DNA of 64,000 nt from Chaetomium olivaceum (GCA_039881045.1 JAYWVB010000045.1:1-64000); one strand, 5' to 3'. Shown: positions 9,987 through 22,898, numbered from the stretch's first letter. The notes: generated by a model not told the origin, from the letters alone. Program-made: numbers and translations.

Positions 9987-12878
9987 TCACAAGAGAACAA
10001 AGAAAATGATTGCGACACCACCAAGTCCTAATGCAGTAACGAGACCGGGGGGCGCATCTTTGATACCTGCGCCAGTGTTTATAACGGGCAGCGTTTTGGC
10101 GCTAGGTTCGGGGGTCGGAGTCGACGTGTCGTTCTTGGAGCAGGGGCATGGGATGGGGTAGAGGACTGTCAGTTTGGTGAGGGTCTCCATGGGATTGCCG
10201 GGGCCGGTTGGCGTGCCTGTTGTGATGGGCCCGGTTGAACCATCCCCACCACCACCGTCGCCGCCGCCGCCGCCACAGATCTCGCAGGGGCTGTTGCCCG
10301 GCGCCGGGGTCGGGGTTGATGCACTTCCGGTCTGTGAACCATCACCGCCGGAGCCGCTGCCGCCGCAACCTCCCGAGCAGCCACTATCCCCTCCACTGTT
10401 GGAACCACCACCGTCACCGCCATAACCGCCATCATCGCCCCCGCCGCCCTGACCTGGTGTCGGGGTTGGGCCACCGACCCCTCCAGTCTGGGAGCCCTCA
10501 CCGCCGGAGCCGCCACCTGGTGTCGGAGTAGGTGTGCTACCGGCTCCCCCGCTTTGAGAGCCGCCGCTGCCGCCGCCGGAGCCACTGCCGCCTTCACCAG
10601 AGCCGTCATTGCCTCCGCTACCACTCCCGTCCCCGCTACCACCATTTTCTCCTCCACTTGAGCCACCGCCGTTCTCTCCTCCGCCGGAACCATCGCTACC
10701 GGAACCATCGCCGCCAGAGCCTCCATCACCGCCGCCCTGTGACCCCCCAGGGGTCGGAGTCGCCGTCTGGCCGGCACCACTCTCAACAGGTGTTCCACTT
10801 GCGCCTCCCCCGCCAGCGCCACCTCCTCCAGCGCCGCCAGGGCTAGGGGTAGCAGTACTACCCCCTGCTCCTCCCCCTCCACCGCCTTCACCACCAGCCC
10901 CCGGCGTTGGCGTAGGTGTTCCATTTTGTCCCTCCCCTCCTCCACCACCACCCACACCACCACCTCCTCCTCCAGGCGTAGGCGTAGGCGTACCATTTTG
11001 CCCCTCCCCTCCTCCTCCCCCAGCACCACCACCACTCCCATCTCCATCTTCCTCAGGAAGCGTGGTACCAACCGGCACGCCCGCCTGGTCAACCGTGACC
11101 GTGGCCGTGACGGTCACGCCACCACCATCGCACCCTTCGGACGGCACCATGACGGTCGACAAGAAGGTAATAGTCGACGTGAACATGCTGCCGGCGTCCT
11201 CCGAGATGGTCACGGTGACCTCCTCGATGATGGTTGTCACGGCCTTCCACAGCGTGCCGTTCTTGCCGCCGCCTGCTCCCGGGGTGCCGGCGGCGTCGGG
11301 CGGCAGGGTCGTGGTCAGGAGGATGGGGTTGCCGTTGGCGTCGGTGGTGGTGATGACGGTGGGCGTGCCCGCTGCTCCGGGTGTTTCGGCGCCGGGAGTG
11401 CCTGCACCGGGCGTGCCGTTGGGCAGTCCGGAGGTTGCGATCACAGGGTCGCCGTTTGCTTCACCGCCGCTGCCGCCACCGCCCGCAGCCGGGTGTCGAG
11501 GTGACTATGACGGGGTTGCCGTTTGCGTCCGTCGTAGTTATGACTGTGGGCGTTCCGCCACCGCCCACAGCGGTGGTTAGGATAACGGGGTTGCCGTTCG
11601 CGTCGGTCGTGTAGATGGTTTGCATGGAACCTCCACCACCGCCGCCGTTGCCGTTACCGCTGCCGCTGTCTCCGGATCCACCACCTGAACCACTGTCGCC
11701 GCTGCTGCCACCGCCGCCGGACCCGCCTGAGCCGGCGGTGCTGGGTGGCGGGGTGGAGGTTATTACCACCGGGTTGCCGTTGGCGTCGATGGTGGTTATC
11801 ACCGTGGGCGTTCCGCCACCAGCACCATCACCAGCACTGTCACCGGCGCCGGGTGTGGGGGTAGAGGTTATCACCACGGGGTTGCCGTTCGCATCCGTGG
11901 TGGTTATCACCGTGGGGGTTCCGACACCATCCCCGGCACCGGCGTGACCCGCTCCCGGGGTGCTGGGGAGGGTGGAGGTTAACAGGATGGGGTTGCCATT
12001 GGCGTCGACGGTGGTAATCGTGGTTACCACGGCCCCACCCGCAGTCCCGTTGCCGCCGCCGACGGTGCCGTTTCCGGGGAGCGGAGTGGGCGTGGGCAGC
12101 GGAGTTGGGGTCGCGCCCGCCCCTCCGCCTATGCTCTCGTCGCCCCCGTTGTTGGTGCCGTTGATGACCACCCATGTGGTGGCTTGCAGTTTGGTGATGG
12201 CAGCGCTGTCGAGGAAGTCTTCGAAGTTGAAATTCTGCCGTTTTGTTTCGTCTATTTGCATGCTGCTGAAGGCTAGCGAGAACTTATCCTCGATGATGAG
12301 TGGGTGCGGCTGGATGTACAGGAGCGTGACCAGCATCACCGGCTGGTTGGTGCTCTGGCCTGACATTTGGAAGGGTACGAGCGGGTTGATGTCGGAGATC
12401 ATGATGGGGTTGTCGGGTGATCTCATTTGTAGGCCTGACTGGATGTAGGAGATGTAGAGTTTGGATGAGGCCATGATGTCGAGGGGGTCAAGCGAGGTAA
12501 GGTTGATGGATAATTGCATGCCCAACGCGATGTAAGTGCGGTTTCCCTCTGCTTGGGGGTATATGATGATGGGCTCTGAGGAGAGGTCTGATGCTACCGT
12601 TAGCCTGGTTTCTCCTTGTACGTGTGGTTGTTGCTTGACATACCATCCCAGGTACACTGGGCACCAGGGGTGTCGATGGTTGAGGCGCCCATTCTCAACA
12701 TCATGTTGTTGGCCGCGCTATATTTACCGGCACCAGACGGGGGGGTATTTGTCTCTGTACCCGAACCCGAACCCATCGCGGATTTCTTGGTCCAAAAGCC
12801 TGCGTCAACATGGCCGGATAGAAGAGAAGTGGCAAGGAGAGCCGTCAACGGCGACGGTAAGGTAAAAAAGCCACGCAT
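9987..12878 (-). CDS. Secreted GPI-type repeat protein, Gly/Thr/Pro-rich, with DANGNP repeats
   Basis: Unrecognised fungal surface protein. A signal peptide (MRGFFTL... to GHVDA) is followed by a globular domain of about 220 residues containing one predicted intron (12594-12643), whose splicing joins CTWD to ASDLSSEP. Next come seven copies of a repeat with consensus TPTVITTTDANGNPVVITSTP (11300-12010) and a long Gly/Ser/Pro/Thr region with runs such as GTPTPTPG (about 10200-11050). The tail has a small-residue site and a hydrophobic end (TALGLGGVAIIFFVLL) typical of GPI-anchor addition. A one-base frame break at about 11486 splits the seventh-from-start repeat region: dropping one base gives TPGAG then EANGDPV, another repeat copy, so the two ORFs are one gene. 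Likely cell-wall protein; the function is unknown and the N-terminal domain was not matched to a family. Confidence 0.75.
11300..12010 (-). repeat. Seven tandem copies of a DANGNP protein repeat
   Basis: Coding repeat inside the GPI-type protein gene. Each copy reads roughly TPTVITT-DANGNPV-ITSTP followed by a short Gly/Pro/Ala linker of variable length. One copy is divergent (EANGDPVIATS) and spans the frame break at about 11486. DNA copies share strings such as GGGGTTGCCGTTGGCGTC on the plus strand, so recombination between copies could change the copy number. Confidence 0.8.
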
Positions 12879-15137
12879 CGTAAAGATGCGTGGGGGTGTA
12901 AAAGAAAAGAAGAAAAGGGAACGAAATGTGTTAGGGGTTGTAAGCCAGACTTCGGTCTGGAGACATCAAGTGTCTGTCAGTCACGTTTGGGAGAACAGCG
13001 CAATGGACTTGCATCTAGGGATCAATGCTCATCCTTGAGATAGAACTCGTTCTTGAAGGAGTTAGAGATGAACACGAAAGTCTTCTAGACGGTAGACGGA
13101 GGGTCATGCCCTGCCTTAAACCAGCCCGGGCAGCCATGGTTGGCCCCCTCTGCATTTCCTGACCCCACGCAACGCATGAGACGAGGGTCGATTCTGAAGC
13201 CATTTGACCCGGCTCGCGGCCCCTTCAAAACCGTGCGTGTATGAGTCCATATGAGGACCCGGGAAGATGGCAGAGAGGTGTTGGGGGTTTCACCGAGCTG
13301 AGCTGGTGGGCCAACGCCCAGGTCCCGGACCGGAGTTGGGAGCCAGCCGGCCGGGACGCGGCCCACCTATTGCTCAGGTTGCCGGGATCGGAGGGAACTT
13401 CAGGCGGGAGAGCCGATCTTCGAGGTAGAAGTGTAATTTTCGATTCACTTCCATACAAGAGCGGCACAGATGCGGCCGAGTGAGATACCGGGAGTTTGGG
13501 CTGAGCAGTGGGCCAACAACAACACAGGACAGATTTGCTGCGCCGTGTGGCACTTGGGACTTGCAAATTCTGAGGGCAAAGAAGGGGGAAGCTGGGTTTG
13601 ACTTGGCCGAGGCAGGGCCGTTTCGAATAATTTAGGCATCGCAAGCCTCGACTTCCATTTTCGACTTGCCTTTTGGGGCGCTCCTCGGCCATGGATGTCA
13701 GAGTTTGGGGACTCGTAGCAACAATTGGTTAGTTTAATTTTCGAGCCTAACTCATCTATTTTTGGCGGGCGCGTCTAGTTAACTAACTAAGTCTTAGACA
13801 TAAACTTGCCACGGCCGAAGAGTGGAAAGCCAAGAGACACCACATGGTGAGGCGAGGAAACCAATCGTGATGGAGATTGTTGGTGTTGTAGGAAGGATCA
13901 GGCGGCGGCGGGATGCGCTAAGCTTGTGTTACCTGGAGGTCAGGAGCTGAAGGCCTAGACCGGCCGCTAAAAGGTTCGGGAAGAGTGGGGACCATTCATG
14001 CCACCGACTTTCTGCAGACGTTTTCTTCTCCCAATCAAATCAAAATACCGTGTTATCGGAACTGTCTTACCGTCAGTGTCGATGCTGTGCAACACGTTCG
14101 CTGAAGGTGCACTAGTCGATATGCATGCAGACCTGAAAAACGGGAACTGTTCGGGTAGGTCTCGAGTTGGTGCTTCGTTTATTCCGTCGGGTCTTTCGGG
14201 TGTCATCGAATTCGGGTGTTGGCCAGGGTCTTGGCCTTGGCAGCCGCGGGGTCAAGGATCATCTCCCGAGCCACCTTCGGGGTCCTCGAGGTTGCAACGG
14301 AGATAACACCAGGAATGGCAGTCAACGGGAGAGTTTGAACGCCAGTTTCGGGCGAGATGTGCGCTTTCGAATCCTTCCCCTCTTTGTTCGCAATATCGAC
14401 TCCTCTTCGGGAACAGTCGGAAACAACCAACAACGCGGAAGGCGCGTCTAGGCGAACTGGGCAAGCATCCATGGCAAGCATGGCAAGCCAGTCCAGCCAG
14501 TCAGCCGACAAAGAAACTGGGAAGCTCCGGGGGGGCAGGTGGGCACACCCAACGCCTTCAGGCATCCAGTTCGCCCCGGTCTTCTGTTCACCTGCGCCGC
14601 CCATTCAGCAGTTTCAAAACGCATCCCACCCAGTCAGAGCGAGCCTCGAGCGAGCACGCCAGCAGTTAAGCTTGTTTCTGTGCCCTTTGCATGGACATGG
14701 GCAACCCCAGAAACGCCCCGGTTGCGCCATCACGTGTGAATAACCCCAAGCACCTTGCGCTATTCGGATAAGGTATTTTTGACCGTTGGAGGAGTGAATC
14801 CGAAGGCCTAGATTGGTTACGATTGTCGCCTAGGAATGGAATGGGCGAAATGCAGTGAGAAGCACCCGGAAGCTTGGATAACTCCCCCAACCCCCGTCCT
14901 CTTCCCTCATGATGGTGCTTGCCAAGCAGCGATGAGCCACAACCCGAACCTGACACTTGCCAGCCCTTCTTAAAAGGCCCTCTCTCACCCTTTGTGGTCG
15001 GATCTGTGGCCTGGTCTGACCGCCAACTTCTCTTTCTACATTCAGGTCCCGCTCGCTCGTACACGCATCGACTGCCTTTCAACTTCCATCTCAAACATCC
15101 TAACTACTGCAGTACAGGCACATACAAAACCAACGCG
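12879..15137. other. Intergenic region of ~2.3 kb between divergent genes
   Basis: Shared upstream region of the minus-strand repeat-protein gene and the plus-strand antiporter gene. Several short ORFs exist on both strands with unnatural composition. I see no gene, RNA or repeat that I can support. Confidence 0.5.
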
Positions 15138-18100
15138 ATGGCTGGCGGCGGTGCGACCAATTCCACGGGGCCACCCCCCCAGGCCGGCGTCCTCGAGGGT
15201 GTTAATCCAATCGCATATAACCCGGCAAACCCTATTACCCTGTTCATCATCCAGGTAAGGAACCCGATTGGCGGCCCTGTCAGACCTGAGATGTTTCCGG
15301 ACCCATCAATCGGTGCCGGATAGCCGTGATGTTTCGTTTCGAGACCGGGAATGTAACCCGGTCTCGGCCCGGCCCCGGCCATGGCTGGCTGCCACGTTCT
15401 GGACCATTACGCTAACAATAGCACCAACAAACATAGGCTATCATCGTCATCATTTTTTGTCAATTGTTGCATTGTGAGTTCTCTGACTCGGAATTTAGAG
15501 ATGTTTGGGCTTTGGCTGACTAGCGGCGACAGATCCCCTCCGGCTGCTGAACCAGCCCCGCGTCATCGCCGAGGTCCTCGGCGGCATCCTGCTGGGGCCC
15601 TCGGTGATGATGAGGATACCGGGCTTCAAAGATAGTATGTCGTTGACAGACTGATTGTGTTGATGCTGTGGCCGCTGACCCATCACAGCCATCTTCCCCA
15701 CTGATTCCATGCCCGTCTTTCGGAATGTGGCCGAGGTGGGCTTGTTGGTCTTCCTCTTCCTGGTCGCCCTCGAGGTGAGTAACCCGGCTTCCGCGCGGCT
15801 GTGGATTGGGCCTGATTATCAATAGGTCGACATGCGTTTGTTCACACAAAACTGGAAGGCTGCCCTCAGTGTTGGCCTGGCCGGCATGATTCTGCCCTTC
15901 GGTCTCGGCTTCGCCATCGCTTACGGTATTTACTACCAGTTTCACGCCGGCGTTGCCGAGGACCCCATCAGCTTTGGAGTCTTTGGTTTGTTCATTGGCA
16001 CTGCACTCGCCATCACCGCTTTCCCCGTTCTCTGTCGCATTCTCAGCGAGCTGAACCTGCTACGTTGCAATGTTGGTGTCACAGTCCTGGCCGCCGGCAT
16101 CGGCAACGACGTGACCGGCTGGATCCTCCTTGCCCTCTGTGTCGCCCTGGTCAACAACAGCAACGGCCTGGCTGCCCTCTGGGCCTTGCTCTGCTGCATT
16201 GGCTGGACCCTCATGTTGTTCTTCGTCGTCCGACCGCCCTTCATCTGGATCTTGAGGCGGACCGGCAGTCTGCAAAATGGCCCTACCCAGGGCATGGTCG
16301 CCCTGACCATGCTCATGGTGCTTGCTTCGGCTTGGTTTACCGGTGGGTCCGCTCCCCATCTGATATTATCCCCTGGTTTTAATTCTGATTTTCCAGGTAT
16401 CATTGGTGTCCATCCCATCTTCGGCGCCTTCTTGGTCGGCCTAATCTGCCCTCACGACGGCGGTTTTGCCATCAAGTTGACCGAGAAGATTGAGGATTTG
16501 ATCTCGGTTCTGTTTCTGCCCCTGTATTTTGCGCTCTCTGGCCTGAATACCAACTTGGGTCTCTTGAACGATGGCATCACCTGGGCCTATGTCATCGGCA
16601 TCATCGCGTGCGCCTTCGTTGGTAAGATCGCGGGTGGCACCCTGGCTGCCCGCGCCAACAAGTTGCTTTGGCGAGAAAGCTTTACCATCGGCTGCCTGAT
16701 GAGCTGCAAGGGTCTCGTGGAACTGATTGTCCTGGTACGTCCGTCCGCTGCATCCGTGAAGTGTAAATCCAGCTAATGTGACTAGAACATCGGCCTTCAA
16801 GCGGGCATCCTTTCAGAGACCACTTTCAGCATGTTTGTCGTCATGGCTCTGGTCACAACCGTCGCAACCACACCCCTTACCAAGGCACTGTATCCCCCAT
16901 GGTACCAGAAGAAGGTTGAAAAGTGGCGGCGAGGAGAGATCGACTGGGACGGCAATCCCACCAACCCGTCCGAAGCCGATCAACCCCAACAGAAGTCCGC
17001 CGACTCGCAAGTCCGCCGCCTCATGGTTCACCTTCGTCTCGACAGCCTTCCGAGTCTATTCACCTTCATCACTCTGCTCAGCCCTGAAAGCGTGCCCACC
17101 TCGGCTCACCCGGATACTTCCGAGGAGTCGTCTCAAAGTAAAGAGGTGCAGATCAAAAAGAGACCGCTCGAAGTCCATGGTCTACGCGTCATTGAACTTA
17201 CCGATCGTACCTCGTCCGTCATGCACCTAACTGAGGGCGATGATTCCTACTCTCTCCGCGATCCTGTGGTCAACGCCTTCCGGACCTTCTCCCAGCTCCA
17301 TGATGTCGCCGTCTCGGGCCGGGTCGCCGTCGTTCCCGCAGACTCGTACGCTGAGACGATCATGACCCAAGCATCCGAAGTATCCTCCGACTTTGCCCTC
17401 ATTCCCTGGGGTGAATACGGCAGCACATCCGAAGATATGTCACTTCCCATCGCCATGAGCGGAAGCGAGCGGTTCCGGTCGACCTCTCACTTCGAATTCA
17501 TCAGCCAGACTCTGCAACAAGCCGTTCATACCTGCAACACAGGCATCTTCATCGACAACGGCTTTGGCGGCATCACCAAACCCGTTGATCGGCCCGATCT
17601 GGCCCGGACCAAGAGCGCCATGTCCATCCGCAGCTACCGGCCCGAGTTCGCCACATTCCCCGTCGCCAATAAGTCTCACCACATCTTCCTCCCCTTCTTC
17701 GGTGGGCCCGATGACCACGTTGCCCTCCGAATCGTCCTGCAGCTCGCCAAAAACCAGCACGTCACCGCCTCCATCGTCCGCATCACCGGGCCGGCTGCCA
17801 CCACTACCACCAAAGCCGAACCCACCACTTCCAACGACACATCCACCTCCACCACATCCACCCCCTCTCCCAAAGCCACCGCCGTCGCTCTCCAAGACTC
17901 AGCCGCCCGCCAAACCCAACAAGACGCAGTCTTCTTTGCCACCATGCAAGCCTCTCTCCCGGCTGACCTGTCTCCGCGCGTTGTCTTCAGCGAGGTCGAG
18001 CTCTCTGGTACCACCCCCATGTCATCGCTCCCTGAGATTGTGGTCCTTGCGCAAAAGGCAGTCGGCCAGCGTCCCAAGAACGCGGGCGACGTGGTGGTCG

Positions 18101-18327
18101 TGGGCCGTAGGAATGCCCGCTTTGGGGACGCGCTTGCTGCTGGTGCTGGTGCTTCTTCTTCTGCGGATGGGCAAGATGCTGGTGCAGGTGCCGGGAGTGC
18201 GAGCGCGGGTGTGGATCTGAGGAAGACGATCGGTGCTGTGGCGGAGCAGTTGGTTACCGTGGGTGTCAAGGCGAGTATCTTGGTTGTGCAGGCTGGTGGG
18301 AAGGGGCTGGAGGCTGTGAATGCTTAG
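15138..18327 (+). CDS. kha1: K+/H+ antiporter of the CPA2 family (Kha1-like)
   Basis: Cation/proton exchanger of internal membranes, involved in K+ and pH homeostasis. Seven exons (15138-15254, 15437-15473, 15533-15634, 15689-15774, 15826-16342, 16397-16734, 16786-18327) give one open frame with no break. The N-terminal half is the Na+/H+ exchanger domain with about a dozen hydrophobic helices. Family motifs include [37 protein letters not shown], [12 protein letters not shown] (the paired-acidic site typical of CPA2) and [17 protein letters not shown]. The C-terminal ~450 residues are a soluble tail with a universal-stress-protein-like fold segment ([19 protein letters not shown]) and a Thr/Ser linker. 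The gene converges on the nitrite reductase gene, leaving ~400 bp between stops. Total length of about 870 residues fits fungal Kha1. Confidence 0.93.
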
Positions 18328-18724
18328 CGGTCGGTAGTTCGGTGTTCGGATGATAGACTGTCTGGGCATGTTCATTTTGAGTTACTCGTTTTTGGGTGCT
18401 TTGATCTTTGGGATCTTTGGGTATGCGGCTGGTGTTGGTGGGGTCATTTGGAAAGGGTCGTGGCGACATGACATATTACGATAGTTACGCTTGCTTTCAG
18501 GTACAGGAGCATTTCTCTTCATGGGTCAATATAACACTGGATATATCCGTAGAGGAAGACCATACAACAGAAATGTGACATCAAATAAAGGAAAGGAAAA
18601 AGATATAACAGTTTTACCCCCAACGCCCGCTCCCATACACTCTCATCCAAAAAGAAAAGAAACAAAAACATATCGTCAACCACATCTCTTTTCTTCTCTT
18701 CTCTTCCCTCTCCCCGTCTCTCTC
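18328..18724. other. Short convergent intergenic region
   Basis: About 400 bp between the stops of the antiporter (+) and nitrite reductase (-) genes. It should contain both 3' UTRs and poly(A) sites. Nothing else is evident. Confidence 0.5.
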
Positions 18725-21700
18725 TTACCACGCCGGCGCCCCCCCGCACCCAGCGCCCCCACTCCCACCCATCATCAACTCCACCCCCTTCCTCATCCCT
18801 AACTCCCCGTTCACCATGGCCTTCACGCCCGGCTTCTTGGCCCTCTGGCCGACGAACCCAATCTTCTTATCCACCTCGTCGAACTGGCCTGGCCCAGCCT
18901 CCCCTTTCTTCACCATCCACCGCTTCGTGCCCAGCGCCGCGTCCAGTTCCTCCACCGACGGCAACTTCATGTACACCATGCCGTCGGCGCGCTCCTCGAC
19001 GTCAAAGGTCGCGATAGACAGGTCGGCGTCGTTGAGGCAGGCGCCGGTGGCGAGGGAGTAGTTCTTTTTGTGCTGCGGGGAGGAGATGTAGGGGGACGGT
19101 GATTCGCCGAGGTCTTCGCCGAGGATGGAGTCCGACAGGATGAAGGCGCGCTTGTAGGGGCACATTTGCTGCGTGGCGTAGTAGCGGCCCTTGAAGCGCC
19201 ACACGGCCAGCTGGGTGTCGCCGCGCTTGATGGCGGCGCTGACGCCGTTGGGGAGGGCGTCGGCGCCGCGGAAGTACGAGGCTTCGAGCACGGGCTGCCA
19301 GACGGTTTCGGACCAGCTGTTGCGGAGAGAGGCGAAGTCGTCCGTGGCGGGCTGCTTGGTCCACATGACGGGGCGGGTTTGGAGCCGGTCGGTTTCGAGT
19401 TCCATGTTCTCCAGGGTTTCGGACGTGTTGGCGAATTGCTTGAATTTGGCGGCGATGGAGGGCGTGTTGATGGCCTCGGCCCACTCGTCGAAGTAGCTGT
19501 CGACGAGCTCCTGCATTTGGGCTTCGAGCGAGGCGTTGATTCCGAGCGAGTCCTCGAGGACGACCTTTTTGAGGTAGGCGATACCACCGGGGAGGGCTTC
19601 CAGCCAGCGGGCGGTGCGTTGGAGCTTGTCGGCTGTGCGGATGTAGAACATGAGGTAGCGGTCGAGGATGGGGATGACCTCGGTTGGTGGCACGTCCTTG
19701 GCAAGGAGTTCAGAGTGTCTGGGTTTGGCGCCGCCGTTACCAGCCACGAAGATATTGAAGCCCTTCTCTGTGGCGATGAGGCCAAAGCTGAGAGTTGATT
19801 AGTATGGGAGTGTTGGGTTGCAAATGGATATCGGGACTTACTCCTTGTTCTGAGCTTCCGCACACTCCCGCACACAACCACTTACACCCCCCTTGATTTT
19901 GTGCGGCGCTCGGATGCTCTTGTATCGCTCCTCCAAGCGCACCGCCATACCCACACTGTCGCCCACGCCATACCGGCACCAGGTCGTCCCGACACAACTC
20001 TTGACTGTCCGCAGCGCCTTGGCGTAGGCGTGGCCACTCTCCATGCCGGCGTCGACTAGCTTCTTCCAGATATCGAGCAGGTCTTGCTTCTTGGCGCCAA
20101 ACATGTCGATGCGCTGACCGCCGGTGATCTTGGTGTACAGGTTATACTCCTTGGCCACCTGAGCAATGGCAAGAAGTTTGTCTGGCGTAATCTCGCCACC
20201 CGCCATCCTGGGCACGACACTGTATGTGCCGTTGCGTTGGATGTTGCCCAAGAACTGGTCATTGGTCTCCTGCAGACCATGGTGCGGCTTACCCATAACG
20301 TGCTTGTTCCACAAACTGGCAAAGATGCTGCCTAGCGTAGGCTTGCAGACTTCGCAGCCGAGACTGTTGGGGTCGGTGCCCGCTTCTTTCATGACCTCTG
20401 GCAGTGTCTTGAGGCGCTTGACCATGATGATGTTGTACAAGTCGGCGCGGCTGTGGTTGAAGTGAGGGCAGAGGTTGTTCTTAACCTCATTACCCATGTC
20501 CTTCATAGTCTTGTTGAAGATGGAGGTCACCAAAGGGACGCACCCTCCACAGCCGGTGCCAGCCTTGGTGCATGACTTGAGGTCGCCAACTGACTTACAG
20601 GTACCGTCCTTGACAACCTTGACCACGTCGCCCTTGGTGACGTTGTGGCAACTGCAGATTTGGGTGTCGTCGTCGAGGTCGTCACCGTCGTCGCCCTCGC
20701 TCTTGGCACCGAGGATGAGTTCTGCTGGCGGCATATCGAGCTCCTTCTGGTTCTTGACCAAAGGCACCAGCTTGACGTAGTCTTTGGTGTCACCAATCAT
20801 CATGCCGCCCAGCAGGTACTTTCCATCCACGGTGAAGATGTACTTCTTGTACACATTCTGGAAGGGGTCCTTGTAAGTCAGGGACTTGACGAGGCTTGAC
20901 GGCGCGTCGGCCTCCTTGGTACCGTTGGCACCGTTCGCCCCGTTAGTCTTCTTCGCTTTTGCCGGCAGATACTTGGGACCCTCGATGTCCGCAAAGTAGT
21001 CCCCAAAACTGGCCACCTCAACACCCAACAACTTCAGCTTGGTGCTGAGGTCAGGCCGCTTGTACAGCCTCGGTTGGTGCAGCTTTGCTTGGGTGAGGTT
21101 GAAGGACAAGATATCCGCCATTTCCACGCCGGGGGCAATCAGACCAAAGACCTGCCCTTCCCAACTTGCGCACTCGCCAATGGCATAGATGTTCGGGTCA
21201 CTGGTCCTGAGGTTGTTGTCGACCATGATCCCGCCTCTGGCCGCGCAGTTGAGCCCTGCTTGTCGTCCCAACTCGTCCCGTGGCCGGACACCGATGGCAA
21301 AACATATTGTGGAGCAAGCAAAGGAATCGCCATCTTCGAAACTGACTCCTGTGACGTTGCGCTGCTCGTCGACCTGTATCCCAGCAACGGCCTTGTTAAG
21401 CAAAACGTCGACGCCGAGGCCGCGAACCTGGTCAGCCACCATGGAACCAGCGACGGAGTCCAACTGGCGACTAAGGACCCAGCCACCACGCTCAATGACT
21501 TTGACATTGTTGTAGCATTGTAGATCCAGCAAAGCCTTGGCTGCTTCGAGACCCAGCAGACCGCCGCCGACCACAGCGCCAACAGCGCCGTTCTGGTTTG
21601 CAGAGAAGGCTATGAGCCTCTCGAGGTCGTCGACGGTGCGGTAGACGAAGACCCCTGTGGCATCGTGGTTGGGAATGGCGCGTGGGAGGATGGCGTCGGA

Positions 21701-22165
21701 GCCAGTAGCGAGGACGAGGATATCGTATTCTATTTCTTTACCGTCGGCGCAGGTAATGGCTTTTCGGAAGGAGTCGATTTTGGTGACTGTTGTGTTGACG
21801 TGGTAGTTCAGGGCCCCGTCCATAATACTATCGTACTATAGCATGTTAGTTAGCCTCGGGTTCTGATCTTAATGATACGGGATGAAGTGATGATTACCCA
21901 TTCTAGTGGGTTGAGGTACAACTTCTCGACCTTGCGGTGCTCGAAGAATGTTGTCAAGCCGACACGGTTGTAGGCCACATGCTTCTCCTCGCCAACCACT
22001 GTGATGTCATATTCTCGAGCTCTTGCGTCGAGTTTCAGGAGTTTCTCTCTGTTCAGGGGTCAGCGGGATGGAGGGGCCGGCTTGACTTGTCCAGACGTAC
22101 ATGAAGCTGATGCCGACCATGCCCAGGCCGACAACAACCACCCGTTTGCGCGCTCCCACCGCCAT
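18725..22165 (-). CDS. nit-6: Assimilatory NAD(P)H nitrite reductase (NIT-6/NiiA type)
   Basis: Reduces nitrite to ammonium in the cytosol using FAD, a 4Fe-4S cluster and siroheme; second step of nitrate assimilation. Exons: 22165-22101, 22048-21898, 21835-19842, 19787-18725, with introns of 52, 62 and 54 nt. The N-terminal pyridine-nucleotide oxidoreductase part has [13 protein letters not shown] (FAD) and [15 protein letters not shown] (NAD(P)H). A BFD-like 2Fe-2S segment follows ([19 protein letters not shown]). The siroheme/4Fe-4S ligands lie in [11 protein letters not shown] and [14 protein letters not shown]. The C-terminal Rieske-like domain has altered ligands: CPYKR where C-P-H is expected and SPQHKKN where C-x-x-H is expected. 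No frame break occurs. An alternative Met 12 codons upstream is possible. Upstream GATA and NirA-like sites support nitrogen control. Confidence 0.95.
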
Positions 22166-22433
22166 GCTGGGCGTGGTTTTGTGTAACGTATGGGACACCA
22201 ACGAAGGGTGCAGAGATGAATCGGTAGAGTAGATTAGGGTAAAGTGTCAACAGCAAAGTTTATAATAGTCTAGCTTCTTCGATGTGGTCTGGTCTGAGGA
22301 TGGGATGAGAAAATGAAAACGGGAAAGAAGGAAGAAGAGTGAGATGGAATGGTAGACTTGGTCTATCTAACATCAGACCACAGCAGCTTGTACAAAACAT
22401 CAGAAACACCCGAGACCTGGCGACAGGCGCAGG

Positions 22434-22442
22434 TATCTTATC
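22434..22442. promoter_or_regulatory. Paired GATA element upstream of nitrite reductase
   Basis: The plus strand reads TATCTTATC, which is GATAAGATA on the coding strand of the gene, about 270 bases upstream of its ATG. Closely spaced GATA cores are the known binding pattern of the nitrogen regulators NIT2/AreA. Binding is inferred. Confidence 0.5.
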
Positions 22443-22821
22443 CTGACGGGCCCGTTAACGCTGGCGACATACGCCTCAACCATCGGAATTCCTGGGACAC
22501 AATCCCCACAGCCAACGGAGAACCGCATCTCCGGGTCTGCTCTGAGATATCTCGGAAGTCGGGAAAGCGTGGGCATCGTGTCATGACCTTAGCGGGAAAA
22601 AGTCAGACGAGAACAGAGCAGAGAGCGGATGGAGCAGGGCGCGGGATGTTGGCTGCTTTGCATCTCCACGGGACAATTCGCACGGGAATCCTGCCCTGAT
22701 AGCGGGTACTGATGTAAGAACTGCGAAGGCTCGAGAACCACGCGGTGACTGAAAAGTGGAAACCCACGAAACATCTCACCTTCCAACCGCCGGGAACGGC
22801 AAGGGCGTTGAGGTTGGTCAA

Positions 22822-22845
22822 GATAGCAGATAGCCCACTGATAAG
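22822..22845. promoter_or_regulatory. Cluster of three GATA cores plus CCAAT box
   Basis: AGATAG, AGATAG and TGATAAG occur within 25 bases, followed at 22851-22860 by a CCAATCA box, about 660-680 bases upstream of the nitrite reductase start. The density is more than expected by chance in this GC-rich DNA. Role as NIT2/AreA sites is inferred. Confidence 0.5.
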
Positions 22846-22898
22846 TGCGCCAACCAATCAGGTGTTGCAGAATTCGTCGTCGCTTCCTCTTTCGATAC

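Noticed and set aside
10609..11580. Long plus-strand ORF, Pro/Ser-rich
   Set aside because: It is the antisense shadow of the Gly/Thr-rich repeat protein; the minus strand has a signal peptide, a GPI-type end and a coherent repeat, the plus strand has none.
13225..13692. Minus-strand ORF of 155 codons
   Set aside because: Composition is unnatural and the opposite strand is also open; no family features.
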